NCBI RefSeq assembly: GCF_040358255.1
Contig: NZ_CP132938.1
Span: forward strand, 2,046,001 to 2,110,000
DNA: 64,000 bases
Direction: 5' to 3'
Source: Tunturibacter gelidoferens
GTDB lineage: Bacteria > Acidobacteriota > Terriglobia > Terriglobales > Acidobacteriaceae
Positions 27,630-36,611 of the stretch are shown here, piece by piece. The notes below the pieces were generated by a model. It had not been told where the DNA came from and did no database searches. It saw only the letters and a program-made list of their open reading frames with translations. The stretch's first letter is position 1. Each line of letters opens with the position of its first letter. Made by a program: the position numbers and the translations under genes.

Positions 27630-27833
27630 CTTTCTGGAACTTCGATTTCTTCACCGATTTGGAGTCTATCGACACAAAAGTGGTAGCAAGGATACGTCCT
27701 ATGGGAAAAAGTTTTCACACTGGCACTGATAATCTGCATACCACAGGGAACCCAAGGAGGGCAGCGCGGCAATTTTCCAAAGAATACCTATATTTTTCGG
27801 TTTTCTCGGGGAAAAAAGGACAAATGGTGAGTT

Positions 27834-27850
27834 TTGGCCCTCGCGTTGCA
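27834..27850 (+). promoter_or_regulatory. Candidate sigma-54 (-24/-12) promoter for the export operon
   Basis: The sequence TTGGCCCTCGCGTTGCA has TTGGC and TTGCA boxes with GG and GC exactly 10 bases apart, close to the consensus TTGGCAC-N5-TTGCA (the A of GGCA is C here). Transcription would start near 27861, leaving a leader of about 180 bases before the Wza-like gene at 28044. Confidence 0.6.
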
Positions 27851-28043
27851 GGAAGCATCATATTTCGCCGATAGAAGATTAGGGATCTTCACTCCGATCC
27901 TGAGGCGATGGGGTGACAGAGTGTATCCCGGGTGTGATCTTCTAAATGGATTCGAGGCGAAGTACTCTCACGCGTAAGGGGATGCGTCAGAATAGATGAG
28001 TCAATCCAAGCGAATGAGCAAAGTGAAGGTTGAGGGCAATTTG

Positions 28044-28724
28044 ATGAAGCGGTTTCGTTCCATGGGCGCCATGCTGCTCCTGCTACCAGTTGCGGCCGGG
28101 CCACTCGCAGCACAAGTCACATCAAACCCTGCGGCCACGACAGGTGCAGCACCGAACGCGACGCCAGCAAATCAACAGACGTCCGCTCCCGACACGTCGA
28201 AGTCTCCCGCAACGGCAAGTGCGAGCTATGCAGGTCCGATGGATGCAGCGCGTTACATTATCGGCCCCGAGGACTCCTTGCAGATAACCGTCTGGAAGGA
28301 GCCTACGCTCTCCGGTACGATCCCGGTGCGGCCGGACGGAATGATCTCCATGGTGTTGGTGGGAGATATCCCAGCGGCCGGAATGACGCCGACTGCACTG
28401 TCGACCGATATCAGCCAGCGACTCAAGAAGTACATCCAGGATCCCGTGGTCACGGTAGTGGTTCTTGGAGTCAACAGCCAGCGAATCTTTCTGGTAGGCG
28501 AGGTGGGTAAGGTCGGTCCCGTCGCCATGAGTCCGGGAATGACCCCGCTTCAGGCGATTGTCACCGGCGGCGGTCTGACGCAGTTTGCGAACTCGAAGCG
28601 CATCTACATCCTTCGAACGATCGCCGGCAAACAGCAGAAGATCCCGTTCAACTACAAGCAAGCGCTCAAGGGCGAAAATGCGGGGGTCTCGCTTCTTCCC
28701 GGAGACACGATCGTCGTCCCATGA
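28044..28724 (+). CDS. Polysaccharide export protein, Wza-like (Poly_export and SLBB domains)
   Basis: The protein has 226 residues from an ATG with GAGGG 7 bases upstream; in-frame starts 48 bases earlier lack a site. A signal peptide ends near PLAAQ. About 45 Pro/Thr/Ala-rich residues follow, then the export domain (YIIGPEDSLQITVWKEP, IPVRPDGMISMVLVGDIP) and an SLBB-type beta-grasp (RIFLVGEVGKVGPV, LLPGDTIVVP). It would form the periplasmic/outer-membrane channel for exopolysaccharide. Unlike E. coli Wza it has no lipobox Cys and no C-terminal helix for crossing the outer membrane, so the beta-barrel encoded next may provide the pore. Its stop overlaps that gene (ATGA). Confidence 0.9.
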   Translation: MKRFRSMGAMLLLLPVAAGPLAAQVTSNPAATTGAAPNATPANQQTSAPDTSKSPATASASYAGPMDAARYIIGPEDSLQITVWKEPTLSGTIPVRPDGMISMVLVGDIPAAGMTPTALSTDISQRLKKYIQDPVVTVVVLGVNSQRIFLVGEVGKVGPVAMSPGMTPLQAIVTGGGLTQFANSKRIYILRTIAGKQQKIPFNYKQALKGENAGVSLLPGDTIVVP

Positions 28725-30061
28725 AGGATGGTATGAAGATTCAAACACTGATTCTGGCCTTGTTGCTGTCGATGGCCACCTCCATCGCCCAGGGCCAGGC
28801 CTTGCCGACCGCAGAGTCGTCGATGGCCTCCACCTTAGGTCCGAACCTGCCCGACCTCGATGGGGTCTTTCATTACGCTCTCAGCGCATCGGAGGTTATT
28901 CAGTACGGATACTACAAGTCCGGCGAAACGACTTATGCGACCGATCTTTCCGGCAACGCAGCCTATACCTCGCGCAGCACAGCGCGACCGTTCAGCGTGC
29001 TCTTCGCGGGGGGAGTCATTCTGGGCAACCAGACCGGCAACGGAACCTCAACCTTCTGGAACATCTCTGCCTCGCAGGGGTACGTGACTCGTCACTGGAT
29101 ATTCAATATCTCCGACTCTTTTAGCTTTCTTCCGCAGTCTCCCACGACAGGGCTATCGGGAATCGCCGGCGTGGGAGATCTCGGAGCACTTCCGATCCAA
29201 GGCCCATCGGCGGGACCGATCGGGGATATCCTGACAACGAATGGCGATCGCATCGGCAACGGCCTGAGCGGTAGTGTTGAACGGGAAATCAGTCGCAATA
29301 CCTCCATCAGCGGTTCGGGCAATTGGGGGGTGCTTCATTATCTCGACAGCAACGCGGGGCTCGATAGCAGCCAGGTATCGGGAGTCGTCGCTCTAAACCG
29401 TCGAATCGACGCTCGGAGTTCAGTCAGCGTGTCTGGTGTCTACTCGACTTATTCTTACAGCGGCTCTGGAGCAGGCCTGACTACGCCTGACTTTCAAACT
29501 CGCGGAATAAATCTCTCTTATCAGCGGGTGTTGTCCCGCACGCTCAGCTTTAGCGCCTCAGTCGGTCCACAGTGGGTATCAAGTTCCAACAGCGCCGCCA
29601 TTCCCAACTCGACCGACATCGCCGTGAGCGCGGGAATCTCCTATGGAAATAGGAATGTGCACGCTGGCCTGAACTACACGCGTGGAGTAAACAATGGATC
29701 TGGGGTGCTGCCCGGTGCCCTCTCCGACTCCTTTGTGGCCTCCGCGAGCCGCACCTATGGCAGGGACTGGGTTGTCTCGCTTAGCGGCGCCTACACTCGC
29801 AGCTCCGGTCTCAACCAATTTCTACTGGGCTCTTCGATCATCGTAAGCAACGATACCTATGACACCGTCTATGGTGGCTTTCAGGTTACGCGCCGATTCA
29901 GCCCTCACTTCTCCGGGTATGCGAGCTATACCGCCGCGAGTCAGTCAAACAACAACAACCTGATTGTGCCGGTCACACAAAACGTATTGGATGGGACCTA
30001 CCAGACATTTGGGTTTGGAGTTACGTTCACTCCCCGTTCTACAAATCTGGGGCAATTTTAA
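28721..30061 (+). CDS. Outer-membrane beta-barrel protein of the exopolysaccharide operon
   Basis: The protein has 446 residues. A signal peptide (TLILALLLSMATSIAQGQA) precedes a long series of alternating polar and hydrophobic strands rich in Gly, Ser, Tyr and Thr (for example SSVSVSGVYSTYSYSGSG, VHAGLNYTRGVNNGSG). It ends in Phe, as outer-membrane barrels do. The start overlaps the Wza-like stop; an ATG four codons later is also possible. Comparable barrels occupy this position in other exosortase-linked operons (EpsL-like). It probably forms the outer-membrane passage, paired with the short Wza-like protein. No conserved family motif was recognised with certainty. Confidence 0.78.
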   Translation: MKDGMKIQTLILALLLSMATSIAQGQALPTAESSMASTLGPNLPDLDGVFHYALSASEVIQYGYYKSGETTYATDLSGNAAYTSRSTARPFSVLFAGGVILGNQTGNGTSTFWNISASQGYVTRHWIFNISDSFSFLPQSPTTGLSGIAGVGDLGALPIQGPSAGPIGDILTTNGDRIGNGLSGSVEREISRNTSISGSGNWGVLHYLDSNAGLDSSQVSGVVALNRRIDARSSVSVSGVYSTYSYSGSGAGLTTPDFQTRGINLSYQRVLSRTLSFSASVGPQWVSSSNSAAIPNSTDIAVSAGISYGNRNVHAGLNYTRGVNNGSGVLPGALSDSFVASASRTYGRDWVVSLSGAYTRSSGLNQFLLGSSIIVSNDTYDTVYGGFQVTRRFSPHFSGYASYTAASQSNNNNLIVPVTQNVLDGTYQTFGFGVTFTPRSTNLGQF

Positions 30062-30070
30062 GGAGACAAC

Positions 30071-31609
30071 ATGCTTGGCCATCGCGCATTGACGGTGCAG
30101 GATTACATCACCATTCTGAAACGAAGATGGTGGATGATTGCAATTCCGGCGGCGATCTTTCCCATCGTCGGATACGCTCTCACCTTCCTGGTGCAGCCGC
30201 AGTATATCTCCCAGACGCTGGTTTTGGTGGAACAGCAGAAGGTCCCGGAGTCCTATGTCAAGGCGGTCGTGACCGAGGACCTGAGCGGAAGGCTCGCCTC
30301 GATGAAGGAGCAGATTTTGAGCCGGTCGCGGCTCCAACCGATCATCGAACGCTTCAATCTCTTCGCGAATGGAAAGTTGTCGATGGACGAGCGTATTGAT
30401 CTGACGCGTAGAAACATCGGGATCACGCCGATTCAGTCGGAGATTGCGCGAACCAACGGGTTACCGGGATTCTTTATCTCCTTCAAGGCGAACGACGCGC
30501 GCACGGCCCAGCTGGTCTGCGGCGAGATTCAGTCGCTCTTCGTGAGTGAAAACCTTAGCGACCGGGCGGCCTCGGCTGCGGGCACCACCGAGTTTCTGAA
30601 GAGTCAGCTGGCCGATGCCAAAGCCAAGCTGGACGAGCAGGACGCAAGACTCGCCAAGTTCCAGCAGACCTACATGGGTAAGCTGCCGGCTGCGGAGGCG
30701 TCCAACATGAACATGTTGACCAGCCTGAACACGCAGCTGGACGCCGCGACTCAGGCGCTTGCTCGCATGGAGCAGGACAAGAGTTATGCGGAATCGATCC
30801 TGTCGATGCAACAGGCGCAGCAGCCGCAGACCACAGAGCGAGGCGGGGGAGCGGTGGCACCCCAGGCCCAGCAGCTTGAACTGCAGCAGCTTCAGTCTCA
30901 ACTGGCGGACTTGAAGGCGCGTTACACCGACGACTATCCAGACGTGGTCAGCACGCAGAGAAAGATCAATGAGCTGGAACGCAAACTAGCTCAGGCGCCC
31001 CCACCGTCGGTTGCGTCGGCGTCTTCCGCTCCGAAACCGACCGACTCCCTCAGCGTGCAACAGACGCGTGCTCAGCTGCGTGCGATGGAGCAGGGGATCG
31101 CTCAGAAGAAGCGCGACCAGGCAGCGATTCAGGCCGAGCTTCGCACCTATCAGGATCGCGTCGCCGCCAGCCCCGCCGTGGAGGAGGAGTACAAGAGCAT
31201 CACACGCGACACCAGTACAGCGCAGGCTTTCTACGACGATCTGCTCAACAAGCTGAATCAGTCCAAGATGGCAACCGACCTGGAACGGCGGCAGCAGGGG
31301 GAGCAGTTCCGGGTTATGGATGAGCCCAACCTTCCCGAGTCGCCCTCCTCTCCCAAGCGCTCGGTCTTCGTCATCGGAGGCTTTGCCGCAGGGCTGGGAC
31401 TGGGCTTGTTCATCGTAGCGTTGCTCGAATATCTGGACACGGCCGTTCGTAGCGAGCGCGATATCTGGGCATTTACCAAGCTGCCTACCCTCGGCGTCAT
31501 CGGTTTTACCGGCGATCCGGAGCCGGTGGCCACCAAGCGGAACCTATTTGGCCGTCGTAGCCCTGACATAACCGCGGGCGGTAAGCCACTGATGAATGCG
31601 GGGGGCTGA
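30071..31609 (+). CDS. Polysaccharide chain-length determinant, Wzz/GumC-like
   Basis: The protein has 512 residues. A transmembrane helix at about 25-45 (WWMIAIPAAIFPIVGYAL) is followed by a Wzz domain and a long periplasmic coiled coil of about residues 170-380 (Gln/Ala/Leu-rich, for example LNTQLDAATQALARMEQDK). A second helix near residue 435 (VIGGFAAGLGLGLFIVALLE) sits just after the proline-rich PNLPESPSSPKR segment, the classical Wzz/GNVR hallmark. A short cytoplasmic tail follows. The BY-kinase two genes downstream is the expected partner. It sets polymer length and couples polymerisation with export. Confidence 0.93.
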   Translation: MLGHRALTVQDYITILKRRWWMIAIPAAIFPIVGYALTFLVQPQYISQTLVLVEQQKVPESYVKAVVTEDLSGRLASMKEQILSRSRLQPIIERFNLFANGKLSMDERIDLTRRNIGITPIQSEIARTNGLPGFFISFKANDARTAQLVCGEIQSLFVSENLSDRAASAAGTTEFLKSQLADAKAKLDEQDARLAKFQQTYMGKLPAAEASNMNMLTSLNTQLDAATQALARMEQDKSYAESILSMQQAQQPQTTERGGGAVAPQAQQLELQQLQSQLADLKARYTDDYPDVVSTQRKINELERKLAQAPPPSVASASSAPKPTDSLSVQQTRAQLRAMEQGIAQKKRDQAAIQAELRTYQDRVAASPAVEEEYKSITRDTSTAQAFYDDLLNKLNQSKMATDLERRQQGEQFRVMDEPNLPESPSSPKRSVFVIGGFAAGLGLGLFIVALLEYLDTAVRSERDIWAFTKLPTLGVIGFTGDPEPVATKRNLFGRRSPDITAGGKPLMNAGG

Positions 31610-31610
31610 G

Positions 31611-32537
31611 ATGTATAAAACCTTCTTCAAGCTACAGAGCAGTCCGTTCGGAACCAGTCCCGACCCCCGGTTCCTCTACATGATGCCCCACACGCGCGAG
31701 GCCCTGGCGTGTCTGGAGTACGGAATCTCCGCACGAAAGGGGTTTACGGTTCTGACAGGCGAGGTGGGCACCGGAAAGACGACACTGCTCCGCCGGGCGT
31801 TGAGCTCCTTCAGCGGCCGCAAGGTCTCCACGTCGTTCGTCTTCAATCCACGCCTCGATGTGCTGGACTTCCTGGAGTTTGTGTTGACCGACTTCGGCAT
31901 TGTGCCGGCGACGCGAACCAAGTCGGGCATGCTGCTGCAGTTGAATCGCTGGCTGATCGAACGCTTCCGTATGGAAGAGACCTGCGTGGTGGTTGTCGAT
32001 GAGGCTCAGAATCTCTCCTGGGAGCTGTTGGAGGAGATTCGGTTGCTGACCAACCTTGAGACCTCGTCGGAGAAGCTGTTGCAGATTGTGCTATCTGGCC
32101 AGCCCGAGCTCGAAGAGAAGCTGCGCCATCCAAGCGTGAGGCAGCTCCGGCAGCGCGTGTCTCTGTGGTGCCGTACCCAGGCTTTGACCGAGAGCCAGAC
32201 CCATGCCTACGTCGCCGAGCGCCTGAGAATAGCCGGTGCAAGCTGGCCGCTCTTCTCGCCTGAGGCGCTGGATCTGGTTCATCGCGCGAGCCGGGGAATT
32301 CCGCGCATCATCAACCTGCTTTGCGAGCACTCACTTATCGTGGCCTATGTCGAACAGGTGCAGCAGGTGACTGCGACGATCGTCGAGGGTGTCGCGGCGG
32401 AGCTTGAGCTGGAGGTGCTGCCGTTCATGCTCTCGTCGGCGGTGATTGGTAACGGCGACAAGCAGCCCGCTTTTAACTCGAAAGAAGACAATTTTATGGC
32501 AGCTTTCAATAGAGAGCCGGGAAGGCACGACCGATGA
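31611..32537 (+). CDS. ExeA-like AAA ATPase of the exosortase/exopolysaccharide locus
   Basis: The protein has 308 residues. It begins MYKTFFKLQSSPFGTSPDP, the standard start of ExeA-like and XrtA-associated ATPases. Walker A is GEVGTGKTTLL, Walker B CVVVVDEAQNLS, and a sensor region follows (LVLSGQPELEEKL in sense, LRQRVSLWCR). The preferred ATG comes one base after the Wzz stop, with GGGGGG 5 bases upstream. ExeA works with a peptidoglycan-interacting partner in secretion; here a role in positioning or energising the export apparatus is inferred from its invariant place between the Wzz and BY-kinase genes. No C-terminal peptidoglycan-binding domain is present. Confidence 0.9.
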   Translation: MYKTFFKLQSSPFGTSPDPRFLYMMPHTREALACLEYGISARKGFTVLTGEVGTGKTTLLRRALSSFSGRKVSTSFVFNPRLDVLDFLEFVLTDFGIVPATRTKSGMLLQLNRWLIERFRMEETCVVVVDEAQNLSWELLEEIRLLTNLETSSEKLLQIVLSGQPELEEKLRHPSVRQLRQRVSLWCRTQALTESQTHAYVAERLRIAGASWPLFSPEALDLVHRASRGIPRIINLLCEHSLIVAYVEQVQQVTATIVEGVAAELELEVLPFMLSSAVIGNGDKQPAFNSKEDNFMAAFNREPGRHDR

Positions 32538-33484
32538 GCCGCATTTACGAAGCACTCCAGAAGGCAGAGTCCGAGCGGAGGTTGGAGCGGCGCGAGCCGG
32601 AGCCGCGAACTCCGGAGGAGCCATTCAACTCAACGATCTATGCGACGGCCGTCGCCACAGCTGAGGAAGAGCGCACAGACGTTGCTACGGTCACTGAACC
32701 TTATGTCGAGCCGTCTGTCGTTCGAGTGGACCCAAACGCGCTCGATGTCAGCAAGATTCCCGTCCGCCCCTGGGCGTTGTCGCTCGAGCACCTGCCGTCA
32801 CTGCTCGAACGAGGACCCGCGGTCGAACAGTTTCGAAGCCTCCGTTCCCGAATCTTCGAGCTCCGCGACATCAGCCCGCTCAAAAGCATCATGGTCACCA
32901 GTGGCCTGCCACAGGAGGGTAAGAGCTTCATCTCAACCAATCTGGCCATGAGCCTCGCCCGCCACAAAAACAGCAAGGTGCTTTTGATTGACGGCGACAT
33001 GCGGCGCTACACCCTCCATCAACTTCTTGGCTGCGAGTCGCATCCTGGCCTCGCGGACTATCTCGCCGGCAAGGCGGGCCTGGTCGAGGTGATGCAGCGG
33101 TCCGAGACATTTGAGGGAATGACCGCGGGAACTGCCGCGGTTGCGCACAACCTGACCTTTATCGCAGGCGGCAACGGAGGCGATAAGGCAGCCGATCTCT
33201 CCGGCAGCCCGCGCTTTGGCGAACTGATTCGGCTGGCTGCGCCACACTTCGACTGGATCATCATCGACTCTTCGCCCGTCCTGCCTGTCTCCGATGCCGT
33301 TAACCTTGCCCGATCCTGTGACGGCGTCCTTCTGGTGGCACGCAGCGGACAGACTAAATTCCCCACTGCGCAGCGTGCACAAAGTGAGCTCAAAGCCTCG
33401 AACATTCTGGGGTTTGTCTTGAACGCCGTGCAGGAAGCGCCCCAGGTCGGCAGCTACTATGGGTACGACGCCGCCAAATCGTAA
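32534..33484 (+). CDS. BY-kinase-type tyrosine autokinase (CpsD/CapB family)
   Basis: The protein has 316 residues. About 90 polar residues precede the ATPase: Walker A at about 122-131 (TSGLPQEGKS), Walker A' at about 149-158 (VLLIDGDMRR) and Walker B (WIIIDSSP). The C-terminal Tyr cluster is short (SYYGYDAAKS, three Tyr). There is no membrane domain, so like CapB it must pair with the Wzz-like protein at 30071. Cycles of autophosphorylation control polymer length and export. The start ATG overlaps the stop of the ATPase gene (ATGA). Confidence 0.92.
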   Translation: MSRIYEALQKAESERRLERREPEPRTPEEPFNSTIYATAVATAEEERTDVATVTEPYVEPSVVRVDPNALDVSKIPVRPWALSLEHLPSLLERGPAVEQFRSLRSRIFELRDISPLKSIMVTSGLPQEGKSFISTNLAMSLARHKNSKVLLIDGDMRRYTLHQLLGCESHPGLADYLAGKAGLVEVMQRSETFEGMTAGTAAVAHNLTFIAGGNGGDKAADLSGSPRFGELIRLAAPHFDWIIIDSSPVLPVSDAVNLARSCDGVLLVARSGQTKFPTAQRAQSELKASNILGFVLNAVQEAPQVGSYYGYDAAKS

Positions 33485-33502
33485 GAGGGAGCGATTGACC
33501 AG

Positions 33503-34879
33503 ATGATCCGGCTTTTCAATGTGTACTATCCCACGCGTACCATCGTTCTCCTGTTGTGCGAAGCGCTGATTGTGAGTGGTTGCTTCCTGCTGGCGACGGT
33601 GCTGCTGCTGGGGCCGGATACCTATCTCGTTTTGAACTATGAGAATGGTGGGCTGAAGATTCTTGGCCTTACGATCCTGACGCTGCTCTGCTCGTACTAC
33701 TTCGATCTCTATGAGCCGCAGCGCATCTCCGCAAGCTGGGAGATCTACTTTCGCCTGCTGCTGGTTCTCGGCTTTTTGTCGTTTCTGCTCTCGGCCATCA
33801 TCTATCTCTTTCCCGCCGCCGACATCGCTCACTATGTTCTGCTGCTCGGTCTCATCTTTCTCACCCTGGCACTGGTCGCATGGCGCAGTGCGTACGAATG
33901 GATCATCGGCCGTGAGATGTTCCGCGAGCGGGTCTATGTCCTCGGCGCAGGAGACCGTGCGCAGGCGATCGTCAACCTGCTCGAAGCACGCAAGGATGCG
34001 GGCATGGAGGTCCTGGGATGGGATGGCGTCGTTGCCGACCGAGACCAGCGCAAAGAGGCGATCCATGCTGCGTTAGAGAGATTCTCCGTGCCGAAGCCGC
34101 CCGTCGACCGCGTCATCGTCGCCATCGAGGACCGTCGCGGCGAGTTTCCGGTGCGAGAGCTACTCAAGCTGCGGTTCAACGGAGTTGTCATCGAAGATGC
34201 CGGCAGCCTGCTGGAGCGGCTTACTGGCAAGCTGCATCTCGATGGCCTTCATCCCAGCAGCTTTATCTACAGCGAAGGCTTTCGCGTGAAGCCGTCCCAG
34301 CAGATCGCACGGCGGATCGTCTCGACCTTGACGGCCGCGTTCGGTTTGCTTCTGTTCCTGCCATTCTTCCCGATCGTTGTGCTGATGGTTCGGCTGTCCT
34401 CCCCGGGGCCGATCTTCTTTCGGCAGACCAGGGTAGGTCTTGGCGGCAAGAACTTTACGGTCTACAAATTCCGTACGATGCGAACCGACGCAGAGGTAGC
34501 TGGAGCAAAGTGGGCGACTAAGAACGATCCGCGCGTAACCCGTGTCGGCATGTTTATGCGCAAGACCAGGCTCGATGAGGTGCCCCAGCTTTGGAATGTG
34601 TTGCGCGGCGATATGGGCTTCGTCGGTCCGCGTCCGGAGCGGCCTGAGTTTGTGCCGTGGCTTACCGAGCAAATCCCCTACTTCAACCTTCGTCACATGA
34701 TTCGCCCAGGCCTCACAGGTTGGGCGCAGGTGCGTTACGGCTACGGAGCGACGTTGGCGGAGAGCCGCGAAAAACTGGAGTTCGATCTCTACTACATCAA
34801 GCACATGACGCTTGGGCTCGATCTGTTAATCATGTTCGAAACGATCAAGACGATCATCCGGCGGCAGGGCGCGCAGTAG
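33503..34879 (+). CDS. Initiating undecaprenyl-phosphate sugar-1-phosphate transferase (WcaJ/EpsB type)
   Basis: The protein has 458 residues. Five N-terminal hydrophobic segments, including [20 protein letters not shown] and [19 protein letters not shown], precede a Rossmann-like middle domain ([18 protein letters not shown]). The C-terminal catalytic domain has a membrane hairpin and [28 protein letters not shown] and [23 protein letters not shown], hallmark blocks of bacterial sugar transferases. It starts repeat-unit synthesis by placing a hexose-1-phosphate on undecaprenyl phosphate. The three-part layout fits the sugar transferases typical of exosortase loci. It is the last gene of the export operon. 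Confidence 0.94.
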   Translation: MIRLFNVYYPTRTIVLLLCEALIVSGCFLLATVLLLGPDTYLVLNYENGGLKILGLTILTLLCSYYFDLYEPQRISASWEIYFRLLLVLGFLSFLLSAIIYLFPAADIAHYVLLLGLIFLTLALVAWRSAYEWIIGREMFRERVYVLGAGDRAQAIVNLLEARKDAGMEVLGWDGVVADRDQRKEAIHAALERFSVPKPPVDRVIVAIEDRRGEFPVRELLKLRFNGVVIEDAGSLLERLTGKLHLDGLHPSSFIYSEGFRVKPSQQIARRIVSTLTAAFGLLLFLPFFPIVVLMVRLSSPGPIFFRQTRVGLGGKNFTVYKFRTMRTDAEVAGAKWATKNDPRVTRVGMFMRKTRLDEVPQLWNVLRGDMGFVGPRPERPEFVPWLTEQIPYFNLRHMIRPGLTGWAQVRYGYGATLAESREKLEFDLYYIKHMTLGLDLLIMFETIKTIIRRQGAQ

Positions 34880-34921
34880 CTCATTCTCCTTCCGACCAAC
34901 GGGAGGACGAGCGATGCCTAT

Positions 34922-35010
34922 CCTGTCTAGACAGGGTATACAAGTCACGAAGTGACAGCACCACGCGTAGTGGGCCCGTCCGGCAGGACATCTCTTCAGA
35001 ATCAGAAGAG
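34922..35010. repeat. Cluster of five short inverted repeats between convergent genes
   Basis: The gap between two convergent genes holds, in order, the perfect palindrome CCTGTCTAGACAGG (34922-34935), GTCAC-GAA-GTGAC (34944-34956), CCAC-GCGTA-GTGG (34961-34973), GTCC-GGCA-GGAC (34978-34989) and CTCTTC-7-GAAGAG (34992-35010). None is followed by a clear T-run, so a chain of small RNA hairpins marking both 3' ends, or a protein-binding array, is more likely than an ordinary terminator. Confidence 0.6.
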
Positions 35011-35014
35011 GCAG

Positions 35015-36109
35015 TTAGTAGATGCGCGTCCGTGAGGACAGTGCAGGCTTCAACGTCCGCTCTTCCTTCTTCACCAGATGAGGTATCCGCAGAGGCCGAG
35101 GCGGAACCTCAGGCATGCCGACTTCGCTCAGCTTATAAAGCAGGGACCGATAACTGATCTGAAGCCACTTCGCCGTCTTTTGACGATTCCAGCTATTCTC
35201 CTGCAGAACTTTCAGAATGATCTGCCGTTCAAGATCCTGAGTCGCCTTTTTGGTGATGTGCTTCAGGGAGACAGGTTCGCTGAGGTCGATATCTGTAGTA
35301 ATACCGCCGCGCGGAGTCTCGGGCATAAGCTCAGCGACGAGCGCCTCCTCGCTGCCGATCAACACGTAGCTGCGGATCAGGTTCTCCAGCTGGCGGATGT
35401 TTCCCGGCCAATGATAGTTCTGCATCAGGCGAACCGCGCTCTTGGAGAGTAATTCCGGTGCATTGTGGAAGATCTTTGCATAGTGGTCGATGAAGTAATC
35501 GATCAGGATGGGAAGATCGGCGATCCGTTGACGCAACGGCGGCAGGTTAATAGTGACTGCATTGATGCGGAAGAGGAAGTCCAGGCGGAAGGACCCATCC
35601 TCGACCTGGCTGCGAAGATCTGTATTAGAAGCCGAGACCAACCGGGTAACGATGCTCCTGGGTTCGTGGCCGCCCACGCGGACAAAGGTTCCGTCCTGCA
35701 GCACTTGAAGGAGCTTGGATTGAACTCCCAGGTCTAGGCTGCCTACCTCATCCAGAAACAGTGTGCCGTTGTGCGATTGTTCTACGCGTCCCAGTTTCGT
35801 GGACATGGCGCCTGTAAAAGCGCCCTTTTCATAGCCAAACAGCTCTGTTTCGAGTAGCGAATGTGGTATCGCCGGACAACTTACTTTGACCAGAGAACCC
35901 CTGGCCCGCAAGGAGAAGGCGTGCAGCAGGCGCACGCATATCTCCTTGCCGGTACCGCTTTCGCCCTGAATCAGAACAGGGACATCGGTCTCGGCAACGC
36001 GCTCCAACTTATTTCGCACCGCCTGCATAACGGCTGTCTTGCCAAAGAAGATCTCGAGGGGCGGCAGATTGAGAGAAGAGGCGGATTCAGCGTGGTGATC
36101 CAAGGTCAT
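35015..36109 (-). CDS. Sigma-54-dependent transcriptional activator without a receiver domain
   Basis: The protein has 364 residues. The AAA+ domain begins almost at once (FFGKTAVMQAVRNKLERVA) with GESGTGKE as Walker A, GYEKGAFTGAM as the sigma-54-contacting loop, and LFLDEVGSLD as Walker B. The C-terminus is a Fis-type helix-turn-helix (ILKVLQENSWNRQKTAKWLQ). With no receiver or sensor domain, activity must be set by expression or by protein partners, as in PspF. It is convergent with the export operon and divergent from a second activator. Its likely targets are the sigma-54 promoters at 27613-27850; that link is inferred. Confidence 0.93.
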   Translation of the reverse strand: MTLDHHAESASSLNLPPLEIFFGKTAVMQAVRNKLERVAETDVPVLIQGESGTGKEICVRLLHAFSLRARGSLVKVSCPAIPHSLLETELFGYEKGAFTGAMSTKLGRVEQSHNGTLFLDEVGSLDLGVQSKLLQVLQDGTFVRVGGHEPRSIVTRLVSASNTDLRSQVEDGSFRLDFLFRINAVTINLPPLRQRIADLPILIDYFIDHYAKIFHNAPELLSKSAVRLMQNYHWPGNIRQLENLIRSYVLIGSEEALVAELMPETPRGGITTDIDLSEPVSLKHITKKATQDLERQIILKVLQENSWNRQKTAKWLQISYRSLLYKLSEVGMPEVPPRPLRIPHLVKKEERTLKPALSSRTRIY

Positions 36110-36611
36110 TTTTTCCTATCGGCGTTGGGCAGAAACCGCAAGTTTGCAATACCCTTCACACTGCACGTCAAGCGCCATTTCCGCGATACCAGGAGAAAAG
36201 GTTGAGGATTCCATGGCCTAAATTATCAATCGAGATATACGAAGAAGAGCCAAAATTGGATCGAAGTGTCGCTTTTACTTTGGATTTTGAGGTCACCAAG
36301 CTCTCTTTCACCAAAGTAACCCGCAAAAAAAAGTTCACATTTTTTTAGTTTCACTCGTGCCAGTACCATGTAAGCTAGGCCTACTCGATAGGAGAGTGGT
36401 AAACGTTTATCTCTTTTGTCGGCAAAGTTCGTAACATTTTTGTGTAAACGTTGTGTCGGACGAGCTAGAATTTGCTGGCGCAAGGGGCAGGATGCCTTCC
36501 GCCGCTCTTGCAACTGTCTGGATCGAGTACAGCCTGTCCCTGGGGGCCAACCAGGTTCAGGATCACCGCGGGTTTGGGAGACAGTCCAAACCGCAATTTG
36601 AGGTACTTTGT
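36110..36611. promoter_or_regulatory. Divergent region between two sigma-54 activator genes, with repeated GTAAACGTT sites
   Basis: This interval of about 500 bases holds no supported gene. GTAAACGTT occurs at 36399-36407 (inside the palindrome AAACGTTT) and again at 36444-36452, 45 bases apart, in the same orientation. The spacing of roughly four helical turns would suit cooperative binding. A-rich and T-rich tracts around 36326-36347 could be bent DNA. No -24/-12 promoter was found here. Confidence 0.4.

Larger units (their letters stand above)
27557..28043. promoter_or_regulatory. Divergent control region between the exosortase and export operons
   Basis: This interval of about 490 bases holds no supported gene. 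It contains two candidate sigma-54 promoters pointing outward (27613-27629 minus and 27834-27850 plus). Between them lie short inverted repeats such as AGGATACGTCCT (around 27689-27700) and TTTTC-TCGGG-GAAAA (around 27802-27816) that could be enhancer sites for the activators encoded at 35015-38057. The binding sites are inferred. Confidence 0.5.

Noticed and set aside
27721..27738. TGGCAC at 27721 as a sigma-54 promoter
   Set aside because: The following GC is 14 instead of 12 positions after GG, outside the tolerated spacing. The sites at 27613-27629 and 27834-27850 have exact spacing.
32933..34066. 377-codon minus-strand open frame opposite the BY-kinase and sugar transferase
   Set aside because: It straddles two well-defined plus-strand genes and has no motif or ribosome-binding site.
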